A stretch of 56,501 bases of DNA from Acanthamoeba castellanii str. Neff (Eukaryota > Discosea > Longamoebia > Acanthamoebidae). Under the pieces are notes generated by a model that worked only from the letters and a program-made list of their open reading frames with translations, was not told where the DNA came from and did no database searches. A program made the translations under genes and the position numbers. Within the stretch, counting starts at the first letter, position 1; every line of letters begins with the position of its first letter. Positions 20,585 to 31,284 of this stretch are shown in pieces. The DNA lies in contig NW_004457380.1 of NCBI RefSeq assembly GCF_000313135.1, positions 524,850-581,350 on the forward strand, read 5' to 3'.

Positions 20585-23462
20585 ATGGTGGGACAGTCAA
20601 TGTGGGGCGGCGATGAAAGTGCCTCTTTGACCAGAAGTGGCGAGGCCATGCTGTGGGAGGTGAGGCGTGAGGGCGGTGCCTACATTCGAACCATCTTGCG
20701 ATCCATCGGCGAGCGCAGCCTGAATCTGCTGCAGCAGGAAGACCTCCTCTCAACGGCTGAATTTAACCTCATGAATTGCCTCCCCTACGAGGTGTGCCTC
20801 TACATCTTCAGCTTTCTCGACCCGCGCTCCATCTTGGCGGCTGCCAAGGTGTGCACGTCGTGGAATGTGATCGCATCTGACCTCAGCCTCTGGAAACACC
20901 TCTACGAGCACTCCCTCTCGGTCGCCATTGCCCGACACCACCCTCACCTGCACCCACCACACTTCGCCGACCCCGACGAGCTCTTCTCTTCCGCCTCGAG
21001 TAGTGGTCCCTCCTCCTCTTCCTCTACGTGTTCTTCATCTTCATCTTCTTCTACTTCCACTTCCACTTCTTCCTCTACGTCCATGGCGCTACCATGGTCG
21101 CCCCTGCCCCCTCTCGCCGACCTGCCCCCGTCGTCTCCACCTTCTGCCGCCTCGCTATCGTCGTTCGCCTCGACGCCCCTCTTCTCTTCTACTTCTACTT
21201 CTTCGCCCTCGTCTCCGCCCGTCGGGCGCGCCTTCTCGCGGCCCTCGTCGCCAGCAGCGGCCGACGGGGCCACCTCCTCTGCGGCGGCGACGAAGGACGA
21301 CGACGGCGAGGCCGAGGACTGCGGCGTGGGCAACACCATCTTCGCCGACGAGAAGGAGATCCGCTCGGGCTCCCTCGGCCGCCTCGTCGAGCGCCTCGTC
21401 GCCGAGAAGCCGCCCGGTACCGACCGCCCGGCACCCACTCTCCTTACCTTCTTTCGATGGCGCTCACCACGACACACGACACACACACGCACACGACACA
21501 CGCACACGCACAACAATTTCGCAGAGTCCTACGTGAGCGTGTTCCTAATGACCTACCGCACATTCACCACGCCCGCCGTCCTCCTCACCACCCTCCTCGC
21601 TCTGTACGCCTCGTCCACCATGAGACTTCTCGTGTGTGCGTGTGCGGTGGTGTGTGTGCGTGTGCGTGTGCCTCGCCGCTGATCGCGTGGATGTGGGCGC
21701 AGGTACCAGCGGGCCGACGGTTCGCCGGGCGCTGGAGGGCCGGAGGACGTGACGGCGACGTGGTTTCCGTTTCCGCCGCACAGCGGGGAGCGTTCGATCA
21801 TCACGCTCGAGGAGGAGGCCGACATCCGCGCGCTCAAGTTCCGGATCTGCAACGTGCTCAAGCTGTGGATGGACGAGTACTTTGTCGAGGACTTCAAGCA
21901 GCAGCCGCAGCAGCAGGCGTCGTCGCAGGTGGGCGACTCGCCGCTTGAGCCGCTCTTCCCGATGCTGATCACGTTCGTGCTGGGCAAGCTCATCCGCGAG
22001 GGGCGCGACACGCTGGCCAACATCCTCAAGACCTCGCTCTACAACCAGTTCCACACCAAGCAGCTGGCGGCCAAGCTCAAGCGCCTCAGCTCGTCGGACA
22101 TGATGGACGCCGTCAGCCTCTCCCCGCCCAAGCCCAAGGCACCTTCCTCCTCCTCCTCCTCCTCCTCCTCCTCCTCCTCCTCTCCACCTGTCTGCTTGAT
22201 CGCACGCTGATGATCTTCTTCTTTTTCTTCTTCTTCTTCTTCGTGGCCATCAGCTGGGGAAGATCTCTCTAGCCTCGCCTCGCCTTGCGCTGACGGACAT
22301 TTCCGAGGAAGAGGCGGCGCGACAGCTCACGCTCATCGAACACGCCCTCATCTGCAAGCTCAAGGTACGTACCGCACGACACACGACGCACTCGCGACCA
22401 ACGACACGACGCGACGCGACGCAACACGGCGCGACACGACACGACACGACACACAGGCATTGGTTCGATTGGTGAGTTATCTGATAGCCAATGTGGTGCA
22501 GGCGCACGAGCTGCTGAACGCGCGCGGCAAGACGGACGTAATGAACGCCGTGAACTACTGCAACCGGCTGTCGCTGTGGGTAGTGGCCACCATCCTTCAC
22601 GAGGAGACTCCGCGCGCTCGGGCCAAAATGAAAGCCCGCTTCGTCGCTATCGCCCTCGTACTCTCCTCGCTCATGGCGCACGCACGACACGCACGACACG
22701 CACGACACGCACGACACACACACACACAAACACACCTAACGTACGACACGCAGTCCTAACGATGTAGTTTAACGGAGTGCAGCACCTGCGCAACCTGAAT
22801 AACTTCAACGGCATGCTGACGGTGGTGGGCGCGCTCGAGTCGCCGGCGGTGTCGCGGCTGGCCGAGACGAACGCGGAGCTCAAGCGAAAACGGAACTCGG
22901 TGATCAAGGTCGAGCGGGAGCTGCTCGCCCTGGCCCAGACCGCGCGCGAGATCAACAAGGAGATGCTCTCCGTGCCCAAGCTGCCTGGCATTCCTTCCCT
23001 GTACGTCTTCACATTCCAATCACCCGGTGCGTGTACTTGCTTTTAGATATGCTGACGTGGCGCGTTATTGTTGTTGTGCGACACACACACACACACACAC
23101 CAGGGCGATGTGTCTTTCGCAGCTGTCGCTCATCAACAACGTGCACTCAGACACGTTCGAGGGGCTCGTTAATTTTGTGAAGCGGCAGCTCTACTGCACG
23201 GAGGTCCTCTTCCCCTTCCGCGAGTACCAGAAGGCCACCTACAACCTCGTACCCGTGCTCGAGATCCAGGTTTGAAATCACCCACACAACACAACAACAC
23301 TGTCTCTCTTCTCACAAGGCGCGCGTTGTGTGTCGTGTGCCGTGTGCCGTGTGTGTCGTCTCTTTTTAGTCCTTCCTGCTGCGTGGCGTGAATGCACCGC
23401 ACAACGAATCGGACCTCTACGCCCTGTCTCTGGCGCTCGAGCCCTCCACCAGGGAGGACTGA
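20585..23462 (+). CDS. F-box plus RasGEF fusion protein
   Basis: RasGEFs load GTP on Ras or Rap; F-boxes link targets to SCF ubiquitin ligases. From ATG 20585 the first exon gives a short N-terminus, then an F-box (NLMNCLPYEVCLYIFSFLD, SILAAAKVCTSWNVIASD, LWKHLYEHSL), a long Ser/Thr-rich linker, and GSLGRLVERLVAEKPPG leading into a RasGEF N-terminal domain (ESYVSVFLMTYRTFTTPAVL; FRICNVLKLWMDEYFVEDF). The catalytic CDC25 domain is spread over later exons: ISEEEAARQLTLIEHALI, NRLSLWVVATIL, HLRNLNNFNGMLTVVGALES, then SLINNVHSDTFEGLVNFVK. It is divergent in the ARLxxTW region (SRLAETNAELKRKR). It ends ALEPSTRED at 23462. An alternative ATG lies at 20651 or so. Confidence 0.88.
22148..22183 (+). 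repeat. TCC serine-codon run
   Basis: About twelve CCT/TCC units at the edge of a RasGEF exon; whether the whole run is coding depends on the donor used after PPKPK. Confidence 0.7.
22375..22456. repeat. GACAC/GACGC intronic repeat
   Basis: Imperfect pentamer array in a RasGEF intron; a second similar array of ACGCACGAC units lies at about 22678-22725. Confidence 0.8.
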
Positions 23463-23699
23463 GCTAGTACTACAGCTGTTGTATTTCTAAAATCGATTGT
23501 CGGGGGATGCCCCTCCCCCCCCCCAATACACCAATCTTCTTCATGTCCGTACATATGTGCGTGCATACATACGTATATATCTCTGCACACATCATGTTCC
23601 GCACACCCACCTGTTTCTACTGCCCCCCCCCCAAAGAAAGAAGGCAAGAAAGTAGCGGTCGTTTGCTTTTGGTGATCAACCAGCCACCAAACCAAAAGT
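23463..23699. other. Intergenic stretch
   Basis: Between the RasGEF stop and the next start. It holds a C-run near 23512-23523, an ATACGTATATAT-like patch near 23565-23580 and a second C-run near 23622. No gene is seen; the AT patch may belong to the promoter of the next gene. Confidence 0.4.
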
Positions 23700-24829
23700 A
23701 TGGAGCCGGCGGCACCAGCAGAGGCAGCGCTTCCGCCAGAGCTGCCGGGCGCAGTGGCTGCGGTAACCGGCCCCTTGTGGGCCCAACTCTATGCCGAGTG
23801 CAGGCGGCTTGGCATGCCGCACCGGTGGCTCACACACGTTTGGCGTGGGGGGGGGGTGCGGGCAGGAGGGGCTACCGTGGGCGCTGGGCGTGCAGGCGAA
23901 CGGGGTGGTGAAGGTGCACTTTGAGCGCGAGTGGCTCTCCCGCTCGCCCGCCGATCGGGAGGTGGCTGCCGCCGTCGAGCACGCCTTCCGCGGCACCTGC
24001 GCCTTCGACATCCCTCCCGACGTACGCACCGCGACCACCACTGCGGAGGCCACCACGCGAGCCTGGCACGCGACGCATGGGCGCGGCTGACCAATCGTGC
24101 TTCTGTTGCGCTTTGTGCGGTCGTGCGTGTGCGGTGTGCGGTGGTGTGTCTGCAGTACCAGTTGAGCATAGCGCCGGTGAATCCGTTCGCGGAGGCGGGC
24201 CTCCGGTCGGACTCGCTGCGGCAGTTCATCCAGCAGCGCGGCTTCTTCATGATCCACGTCAAGCGCGGGGCCGATCCCCTCTTCGTGTCCGCACAAGACC
24301 ACGGTGACCACTGCCCCCCACGTACACCCGCCACAGGTGGGCCAAGCCCAGCGCTGATCGCCCGGGAGGACGGGGGCGTAGACTACCGACGGATGGAGGA
24401 GCTCATGCAGGAGCTCGAGGAGGAGAAGCGGGCGCGGCGCAAGCTCGAGTGGGAGCTGGTCGAGGAGACTGAGGCCCGGACCGAGCAGGAGCGGCAGCTC
24501 AAGGCCGAACGCGCCCACAACAACCTCCTTCGCCAGCGGTGCGTGCTCTTAACTAGCCCCCCACCACCACCAGACCGACCGACGCGCCACTGACGCCAAC
24601 CATGGTGGCTGGTGGTGGTGATGGGGGGCTGTGTAGGATAGCGGAGCTGGAGGAGCAGATGGGAGCGGCGTTGCGCGGGGCGCGCCAGGCCGTGGGCGCG
24701 CTCGAGGAGGGCCTCGCCATCTCCGCCACGAGCCTTGCCTGGTCCTCCTCCTCTTCATCGTCGTCATCGACGTCGTCTGGCGGCAAGGGCGGCGGCCATC
24801 GGGGCGGGCGAAAGGGTGGCCACAAGTGA
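23700..24829 (+). CDS. Unknown protein with C-terminal coiled coil
   Basis: Not recognised. The proposed exons are 23700 to about 23850 (MEPAAPAEAALPPELPG to MPHRWLTH), then NGVVKVHFEREWLSRSPADR through HAFRGTCAFDIPPD, then YQLSIAPVNPFAEAGLRSDS, LRQFIQQRGFFMIHVKRGAD, a linker, and a strongly charged coiled coil (MEELMQELEEEKRARRKLEW through ERQLKAERAHNNLL, resuming IAELEEQMGAALRGARQA). The protein ends in a serine run and a GGKGGGHRGGRKGGHK basic tail at 24829. The first half looks globular and is conserved-looking (Phe/Ile-rich strands), so this is probably an adaptor with a lineage-specific domain. The first intron boundary (donor gtttgg at about 23841) is the weakest; the others keep frame cleanly. 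Confidence 0.62.
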
Positions 24830-25055
24830 GAGAGCCAAAGGAGAGTGTGTCGTGTATCGTGCAAGACGAAAGCGGCCGCCAAACGAAGGTATTTACTTGA
24901 GTACTCAAAGGGGACCTTGAAGAGGACTGCCGGTATGTACACACACAACAAGGAAGAAAGATGAGGGGAAAAAGGGAGTGGGGGGAGGAGGGCCATAGCT
25001 CACGCGGATGAACCAACGACGAAGAAGCAAGTCCTTGCGGCGCAGGAGGAGCTCA

Positions 25056-25750
25056 TCAGTCCTTGTCCTCCACGATGAGCACGGGGACGGACGAGTTGGC
25101 AGCGCAGTACTCGCTCACGGAGCCCGTCACGGTTCTGTGCACAACACACAACACAACACACGCCATTAGAATGTGGTCGTGGCGGTTGAAGGGGTCAGAG
25201 GCTCGGCTTTACCTCTTGATGGTTCCCACATTTCTTCTGCCCAACACGAGCAGATCGGCCTTGAGCTCTTCGACTCGCTTGCAGATGGCTGACCCGACGT
25301 CATCACCTCGCGAGATGCCCGACCTGTGGCGGAACTGTGCATCCAAGACAAAAGATGAGAATGCGAATGAGAAATGTTGGTGCAGAGGAGGGATGAGGGG
25401 GCAGCCACTACCTTGAAGCTCTTGAGCTGGTCCTCGTAGACCGCCAGGAGCTGGCGGATCTTGTCCTCCTCGCGCCGCTCCTGCTCGGACTGGGTGGAGT
25501 CCTCTTGCAGGAGTACGGTGCCCCAGCGGGCGGGAAGGGCGCGCGTAGCGAGCACGTAGAGCATCGAATTGGGGTTGCGATTCTTCTCCAGGAGCTCCAC
25601 GGCCCGCACGAATGCGGTCTGCGCACCTGACGAGGCATCGACAGCTACGACAATCTTGATCGGCGCATTTGCGCCCGCAGGTGCAGGCCTAGATTGATCC
25701 AAAGAGCCCGTGCGGGGTCGGCGGCCCATGCTTCCCAGTTCAACGTCCAT
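25056..25750 (-). CDS. Universal stress protein (UspA family), single domain
   Basis: USP domains are small ATP-binding or dimeric Rossmann-like proteins linked to stress responses. ATG at 25750 starts MDVELGSMGRRPRTGSLDQS, then the first strand IKIVVAVDASSGAQTAFVRA, followed by LEKNRNPNSMLYVLATRALP. Middle exons give a helix with QLLAVYEDQLKSFK. The ATP-loop region reads LKADLLVLGRRNVGTIKR then TVTGSVSEYCAANSSVPVLI and VEDKD-stop at 25058-25056. The G-x-x-G-x(n)-GSVSEY pattern fits ATP-binding USPs, with GRRNVGTIKR in place of GSRGLGAIKR. Three exons. USP genes like this are common in amoebae, plants and bacteria. Confidence 0.88.
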
Positions 25751-26119
25751 TTGTGACTGTGCGGTGGATTTGGGACTCGAGCTGACAGATGATGAGAGCA
25801 AGATGGAGGCAAAGGCTGCAGATGTAGGTGCAAATGCAGGAGTGGTTGTGGTGATTTTGTACAAAATCGACTGCGGGCGAGTTTTTGACCCTGTGCCAGG
25901 ATTGGAGGTGATATTTTGCGGAAATCTCAGTGGCTGGCTTTTGACGTGTACGGATCTGGCACACGCACGTGATGGCATTCCTGTTCCTGTCAATCGGATT
26001 GGGGCCTGGCGAAGATACTTTATTGTGGTGGACGTTGTTGGGGTGAAGTGTGCTCCAACAAAGCTGTTGTGGCGATGTGCCTATGTGATGGTGCGGCGGT
26101 GTGTGGGCCGAACTTCCGT
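25751..26119. other. Intergenic region between TypA 3' end and the stress-protein start
   Basis: Roughly 370 bases with TG-rich plus-strand composition. It contains the promoter and any 5' leader of the stress-protein gene (transcribed leftward). A plus-strand frame through it has no recognisable protein features. Confidence 0.4.
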
Positions 26120-29002
26120 TTTAGCCGGACTTCTTGGCGCGGCGGGCCATGGTCTCGCGGGTGCTCGTGTCCAGAATCTCCTTTCGCATGCGGAGGGCCG
26201 AGGGCGTCACCTCGACCAGCTCGTCGTCTGGCGGCAACACATCAACAATTAATTGTTATGATAGCACTGTATAAATATATAATATAGAAAATAGACAAAT
26301 GAGAAATGTGAGTGGGTCGCGTACCGGCGATGTAGGTGATGGCCTCCTCCAGGGTGAGAATGCGCGGCGGCGTGAGGCGAACGTTCTCGTCCTTGAGCAG
26401 GGTGCGCATGTTGGTGAGGGCCTTGGCCTTGACCGGGTTGACGTCCATGTCGCCCTTCTTCGAGTTCTCGCCGATGATCATGCCCATGTAGACCGTGGTG
26501 CCGGGTCCGACGAACATGGTGCCGCGCTGCTCCAAGCTCTCGAGCGCGTAGGTGGTCGTGGTGCCGTTCGTGTTGGAGAGGAGCACGCCCTTGCGCACGT
26601 TCTCGATGACGCCCTTGTGCGGGATGAACGAGTGGAACAGGTGGTGCAGCACCACGGTGCCGCGGCACAGCTGGTTGAGCTCCTGCCGGAAGCCGATCAG
26701 CGAACGCGACGGACACATGAAGATGAGCCGCGCCTTGTCGCCGTCCGTCTTCATCTCCACCAGCTCGCCCTTGCGCAGGCCTGCGTTTCAGAGGGTCAAC
26801 GTTGTTCGTTGGTCGTGTCGTGTCGTGTCGTGTGTGTGTTGTGTGTGTGTGTTAGACCGCACACGACACAAGACATACCGAATCGCTCGAGGACGACGCC
26901 GCTGAACTCGGTGGGCACGTCGACGGTGACCTCCTCCTGGGGCTCGAGGAGCTCGCCCTCCTCCTGCTTGAAGAGGACCTTGGGCGGGGACACGCTGATC
27001 TCGAAGCCCTCACGCCGCATGTTCTCAATCAGCACCGCCAGCTGCAACTCGCCCCTGCCCTTCACCTCGAGCGCACCCTCTCTGCAGCACGCAACCACCT
27101 CGCCATCGTCACTCACCACCGCACACGACACGACACGACCAACGACACGACACGACCAACGACGCGACACGACACGCAACATGTACGCGGAGGGCCGTAC
27201 CGGCCAGTGTCACCGATCTGGAGAGTGACGTTGCTCTCAAGCTCTCTGTAGAGACGCTGACGAAGAAGCGTCGATGTCAACTTGGTGCCCTCGCGTCCGG
27301 CCAGCGGCGAGTCGTTCACGCTGTGGTGAAGGAAGTCGGGCAGTGAGCATCGACGACCGCACACACAACAAACACAACACACACACACACACCTGAGAAC
27401 GACCGACAGCACGGGCGGATCGATGGGGTTGGCGGGGAGCGCATGGACTACCGATGGCGCACAGATCGTGTCCGTCACTGCACGTCACGAGAGCAACCAC
27501 CACTCATGTGAGCGCGACGCGAGTAGTAGTAGTGAGGGGGGGGGATTCATTGTGAGTCGACGTCGACGTACCGGAGCAGGCGCCGAAGCCGGCGATGCCG
27601 ATGATGTCGCCGCACTCGCCCCGCTCGATGGGGGAGCGCTCGAGGCCGCGGCGGCCGAGCACCTTGAGCACCTTGGACTTCTCCAGCTCCTTGGCCTCGC
27701 GCGACAGCCCGTGCAGCTGGTCGCCCGTCGTCACGCTTCCCGAACGCACCCGCCCGACCAGAATTCTAGAATTGTCGACACGATACACGACACACACGAC
27801 ACGCACGTCGTACGTCAGGCAACGTGCGGCTCGAGAAGAGGATGGAGGAGAGGAGAAGAGGGTACCGGCCCAGGTGCATGTCGTATTCCATGGTGGTCAC
27901 CAGCATGGAGAAGGGCGCATCCGGATACGTGAGCGGCGGCGGCACTGTATATATAAATATAAAGAGGAATAAAGACATGTGTGTGTAGTGACGTGGCCAG
28001 GGAGTGGTCAGCTGATGTCACATGAAGAAGGGGAAAGGCAGCGGTGTAGTGGCGAGTAGTAGTTGTAGTACCCTTCTCGATGATGGTCTCGAAGAGCTCG
28101 GTCATGTCGGTCCTGGGGGCGGTGCGGTTCTTGACGGCCCATCCCTCGCGCGCAGAGGCGTAGAGGGTGACGTAGTCCAGCTGCTCATCCGACGCGTCCA
28201 GCGAGACGAACAGGTCGAAGAGCTGTATTGTATACACAAATAAATAAATAAACAAACAAATAAAATGAATTAACAATAAATAAAATTGTAAAAAAGGCGC
28301 TACACGAATGGTTCTACACGAGAGCGTGAGCGGTGGTGATGAGGAGGGACGTGCCTCGCTTTCGACCTCGTCCGGTCGGATGGTGTCGCGGTCCATCTTG
28401 TTGAGGACGACGATGGGCTTGAGGCCGTAGCCGAGGGCCTTGGAGAGCACGAACTTGGTCTGGGCCATGGGACCCTCCGTGCCGTCGACCAGCATCACCA
28501 CGCCGTCCACCATGCCCAGCACTCGCTCCACCTCGCCTCCGAAATCGCCGTGGCCTGCGCTCGCCCACCCAATCCACCACACACTCTTCGTCAGCCTCGC
28601 ACACGACACACACGACACACGACACACGACACACACGACACACACGACACGACCAGGCATGTCGCCGCTGCGAGCCGGGAAGGAGAGTGATGGTACCGGG
28701 AGTGTCGACGATGTTGATGGTGTAGTCCTTGTACTTGATGGACGTCTGCTTGGCCATGATCGTGATACCACGCTCCTGCTCCAACGCGTTCGAGTCCTGC
28801 ACAAGCAACACACACACACGCGCACACCAAGGCTGACGTCAGCACCTCACTGCCCGCCAGTCGGTTTAAAAATGAAATAAACAAAAAGTAATAAATAATA
28901 AGAAATAATAATAAGAATGCTGGGGGTGCGCGTGCCATGACGCGTTCGCCGCCGCGAAGGGACGTGGTGCCGCTCTGGGAGAGGAGCTTGTCGACGAGGG
29001 AC

Positions 29003-29034
<32 letters not shown>

Positions 29035-29457
29035 GATGTTCCGGAGCTTCTCGTTGCGCACGCCTTCGCCCAGGTCCTCGGCGCCCTCGGCCTCGGTCGA
29101 CAGCCAACGGCGCGCCAGGGCGCGTCCGCCGACCACGCCCGAGCGGTGGTGGCTCGCGAGCGAGGGCCAGCCGTGGCCCACCTGGCGCAGCGCGGACCAG
29201 GGCGCGGTCCTACGGAGGCTGGCACCCAGAGGGCGCTGAGATGAGATGAGGGTGGAAGATGAAGGCTGCGCAGAGGAAGAAGTAGAAGGGGCGGCCAGAC
29301 ATCGATGGAGGCGATTTCCGGAAGAGGAAGATGAAGATGAAGCTGATGAAGATGCGGCAGTGGAACGGGAGGAAGAAAAGGCGCGGACAAGGGAAGAACG
29401 GGAGGAGGCAGAGCCCGCAAGGGGAGAAGAAGAACGAGAGAGGGCAGAACGCAGCAT
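26120..29457 (-). CDS. typA: TypA/BipA translational GTPase, mitochondrial form
   Basis: TypA/BipA is a bacterial-type ribosome-associated GTPase of the EF-G superfamily. ATG 29457 opens a long Ser/Arg/Ala-rich, acid-poor presequence ([20 protein letters not shown]) ending near [17 protein letters not shown], the typical cleavage context of mitochondrial proteins. The GTPase follows: [20 protein letters not shown] (G1), [17 protein letters not shown] (G2), [19 protein letters not shown] (G3), [11 protein letters not shown] (G4). EF-G-like domains come next ([32 protein letters not shown]), ending in the BipA C-terminal domain ([54 protein letters not shown]; stop at 26122-26120). About twelve exons. 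The family is unambiguous. Confidence 0.94.
26808..26860. repeat. GTGTC/TG intronic repeat
   Basis: Pentamer array running into a TG repeat within a TypA intron; another array with CGACA and GACCAAC units is at 27118-27178, in the opposite orientation. Confidence 0.8.
28585..28655. repeat. ACACGAC intronic repeat
   Basis: Interrupted ACACGAC/ACACACGAC array in the intron between the G3 half-exons of TypA (VDTPG / HGDFGG). Confidence 0.8.
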
Positions 29458-29831
29458 GATGATGCGAAGGGGGCGAGAGAACGAAGGACGTCTGTCCACC
29501 GGAGTATCGCCACACGCTCCGTTCTGGCGCGCTGGCTTTCCAAGAAATTGAGAAACGATTCATTTCTTTTCCTTTTCCTGCTCTTCAAGGAGGGGTCTGC
29601 AAAGAAGGGGTGTGGGGTTCTTGTAGAAGCTATTGACAACAAACACATTCCCAATGCGGGAAGGAAACTGTACAGGAGAGAAGGAAGCGGACAATGCAAG
29701 ACACGACCGCTGCAGGAGAAGAGGGAGGGAGATGTCGAGACGTAGCAGGAAAAGGGAAGAGCGAAGGGAGAGAGTAGTGTGATATAACGTAAGCTACCAC
29801 AGGAGGGCAGGGACTGCCGGGCGTCGGTCTG

Positions 29832-30464
29832 TCAGCCGTCGAAGCCAGAGAGATGAGACGTTCTGAAGGGCAGGTAGGCCAGAACGCCCTTGATCTGATC
29901 GCCAAAGGCCTTCTTCTTCTCTTAGTCTTCTTGCGCGTCCTGGCAGCCTTCAGCAGGTCCTCCTGGCGACGAGTGCGCACCTGCGAGAACACGTCTACAC
30001 CGAAGAACGAACGAGATGAAGTAGCATGAGCATCTGTGCAGAGGGAAAAAACAAAAAGCAGCGACGGCGGGGATGATGAGGGGAAAGGGCGGAGAAGACG
30101 AACCTCCAGAGGGGGGATCGGCGGGGGCAGACACTACCGGGGTCTCGTCGGCAGAGAGCGATTCGCGACGACGGGCCTTGTAGCCAGGGTACTTGTAGCC
30201 GTTATCGGGCTCGTCCACAGTTGCGCGGCGAGCCTCCTCGAGCTTCTGTTTGTACTTGCCGGTCGCGGGGGCGCTTTCGGCGGCCTGGTTCTGGCGAATC
30301 TTGGCCATCTCGGTCATGAATTCGTCGCCAGAGTCTTGATCGGCGTTGCGTCCTCCTCGCTGGGCATCGCCGGTGCTTTGTACAAGTTCTCCTCCATAGT
30401 AGGTCCCTCCCACTCCATAGCTGCTGTCGTTGCCGCCCCCGGATGGATTCATCACGAGAGACAT
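29832..30464 (-). CDS. Hypothetical protein, small, C-terminus in two frames
   Basis: Not recognised. ATG at 30464 gives MSLVMNPSGGGNDSSYGVGG, a Gly/Tyr-rich start, then FMTEMAKIRQNQAAESAPAT, KYKQKLEEARRATVDEPDNG and YKYPGYKARRRESLSADETP. After an intron (donor at about 30107) comes DVFSQVRTRRQEDLLKAART. The frame then becomes basic and loses sense, while the -1 frame continues as KKKAFGDQIKGVLAYLPFRT and SHLSGFDG-stop (29834-29832). Either a 62-base intron from the GTGCGC after DVFSQ to an AG at KKKAF, or a one-base shift in the purine run, joins them. The protein is predicted soluble and largely disordered, with an amphipathic end. Confidence 0.5.
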
Positions 30465-31284
30465 GAGAGCCGCTGGTTGGTGGGTTGTCGATTCGATCGG
30501 TTCGGTCGAGGGAAGTCGGTGTGTCGGTGGTGCAGAGGTGTGGGGATTTCTTTTCTGCAGATTTTCTGTAGTTCGCAAGATTGGTGTTGATGTGATGGTC
30601 GGTGGATTAATTCGTCGGTTGATGGCTAGTTCTTTTTCTTGACTTTCGCAAAAAGCATGGCCTTTCGTTCACGATTTTGGTGATGCGACGTTTTCGATCA
30701 GACGGCCGATGGAAGCCCCTGCGTCGAGAATTTCGTTGATGGCGAGAAGAGTGGTGATGCTTGCAACAGCTGGCGAGCCGTTGATGAGATGGAATGCGGA
30801 GCTGATGTCAAGAAGGTTGTGGTCAGCAGATAATGGGGTGCGGCGATCTCTGTGCTTTTGACGAGGTCGGTGTGGTGGTGAGGCAGGTGCGTTGCGGGCG
30901 TGGTGTGAAGAGACAACTGGAAAACGAAACTGCTGCCAGGCACAACTTCTCTGTGCACCTTCCTTGATCGGTGCATTCGGCCAATAGCAGGCGCCATGAG
31001 GCCTGGCATCCGAAGCAGCTGTCTATCTGCGTTGGGGAAATGCTTCGAAACGTTCCGCGGTCTAGCCCGTCGTTTCGCACGGGTTGATGGACGTGCTTCG
31101 CATTTCCACATTCCAGGATATTTTGTGGCATTTGCATAATTAATATCACCTGCACCGCAAACACGACGTTGTGCTGCGCCCGCGTTGGGTTGCGTTCATC
31201 GAGAATCATAAGGTGAAGGTCAATCAATTGGATAATCCGTGACGCATCTCTGCTCTGTGCGCGGTTCGGTTCTTCGTAGCCACC
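30465..31284. other. 820-base intergenic region
   Basis: Between a minus-strand and a plus-strand gene, so both promoters lie here. It is less GC-rich than coding DNA. Open frames on both strands (about 47-140 residues) have no recognisable motif and overlap each other. I see no RNA gene. Confidence 0.4.
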
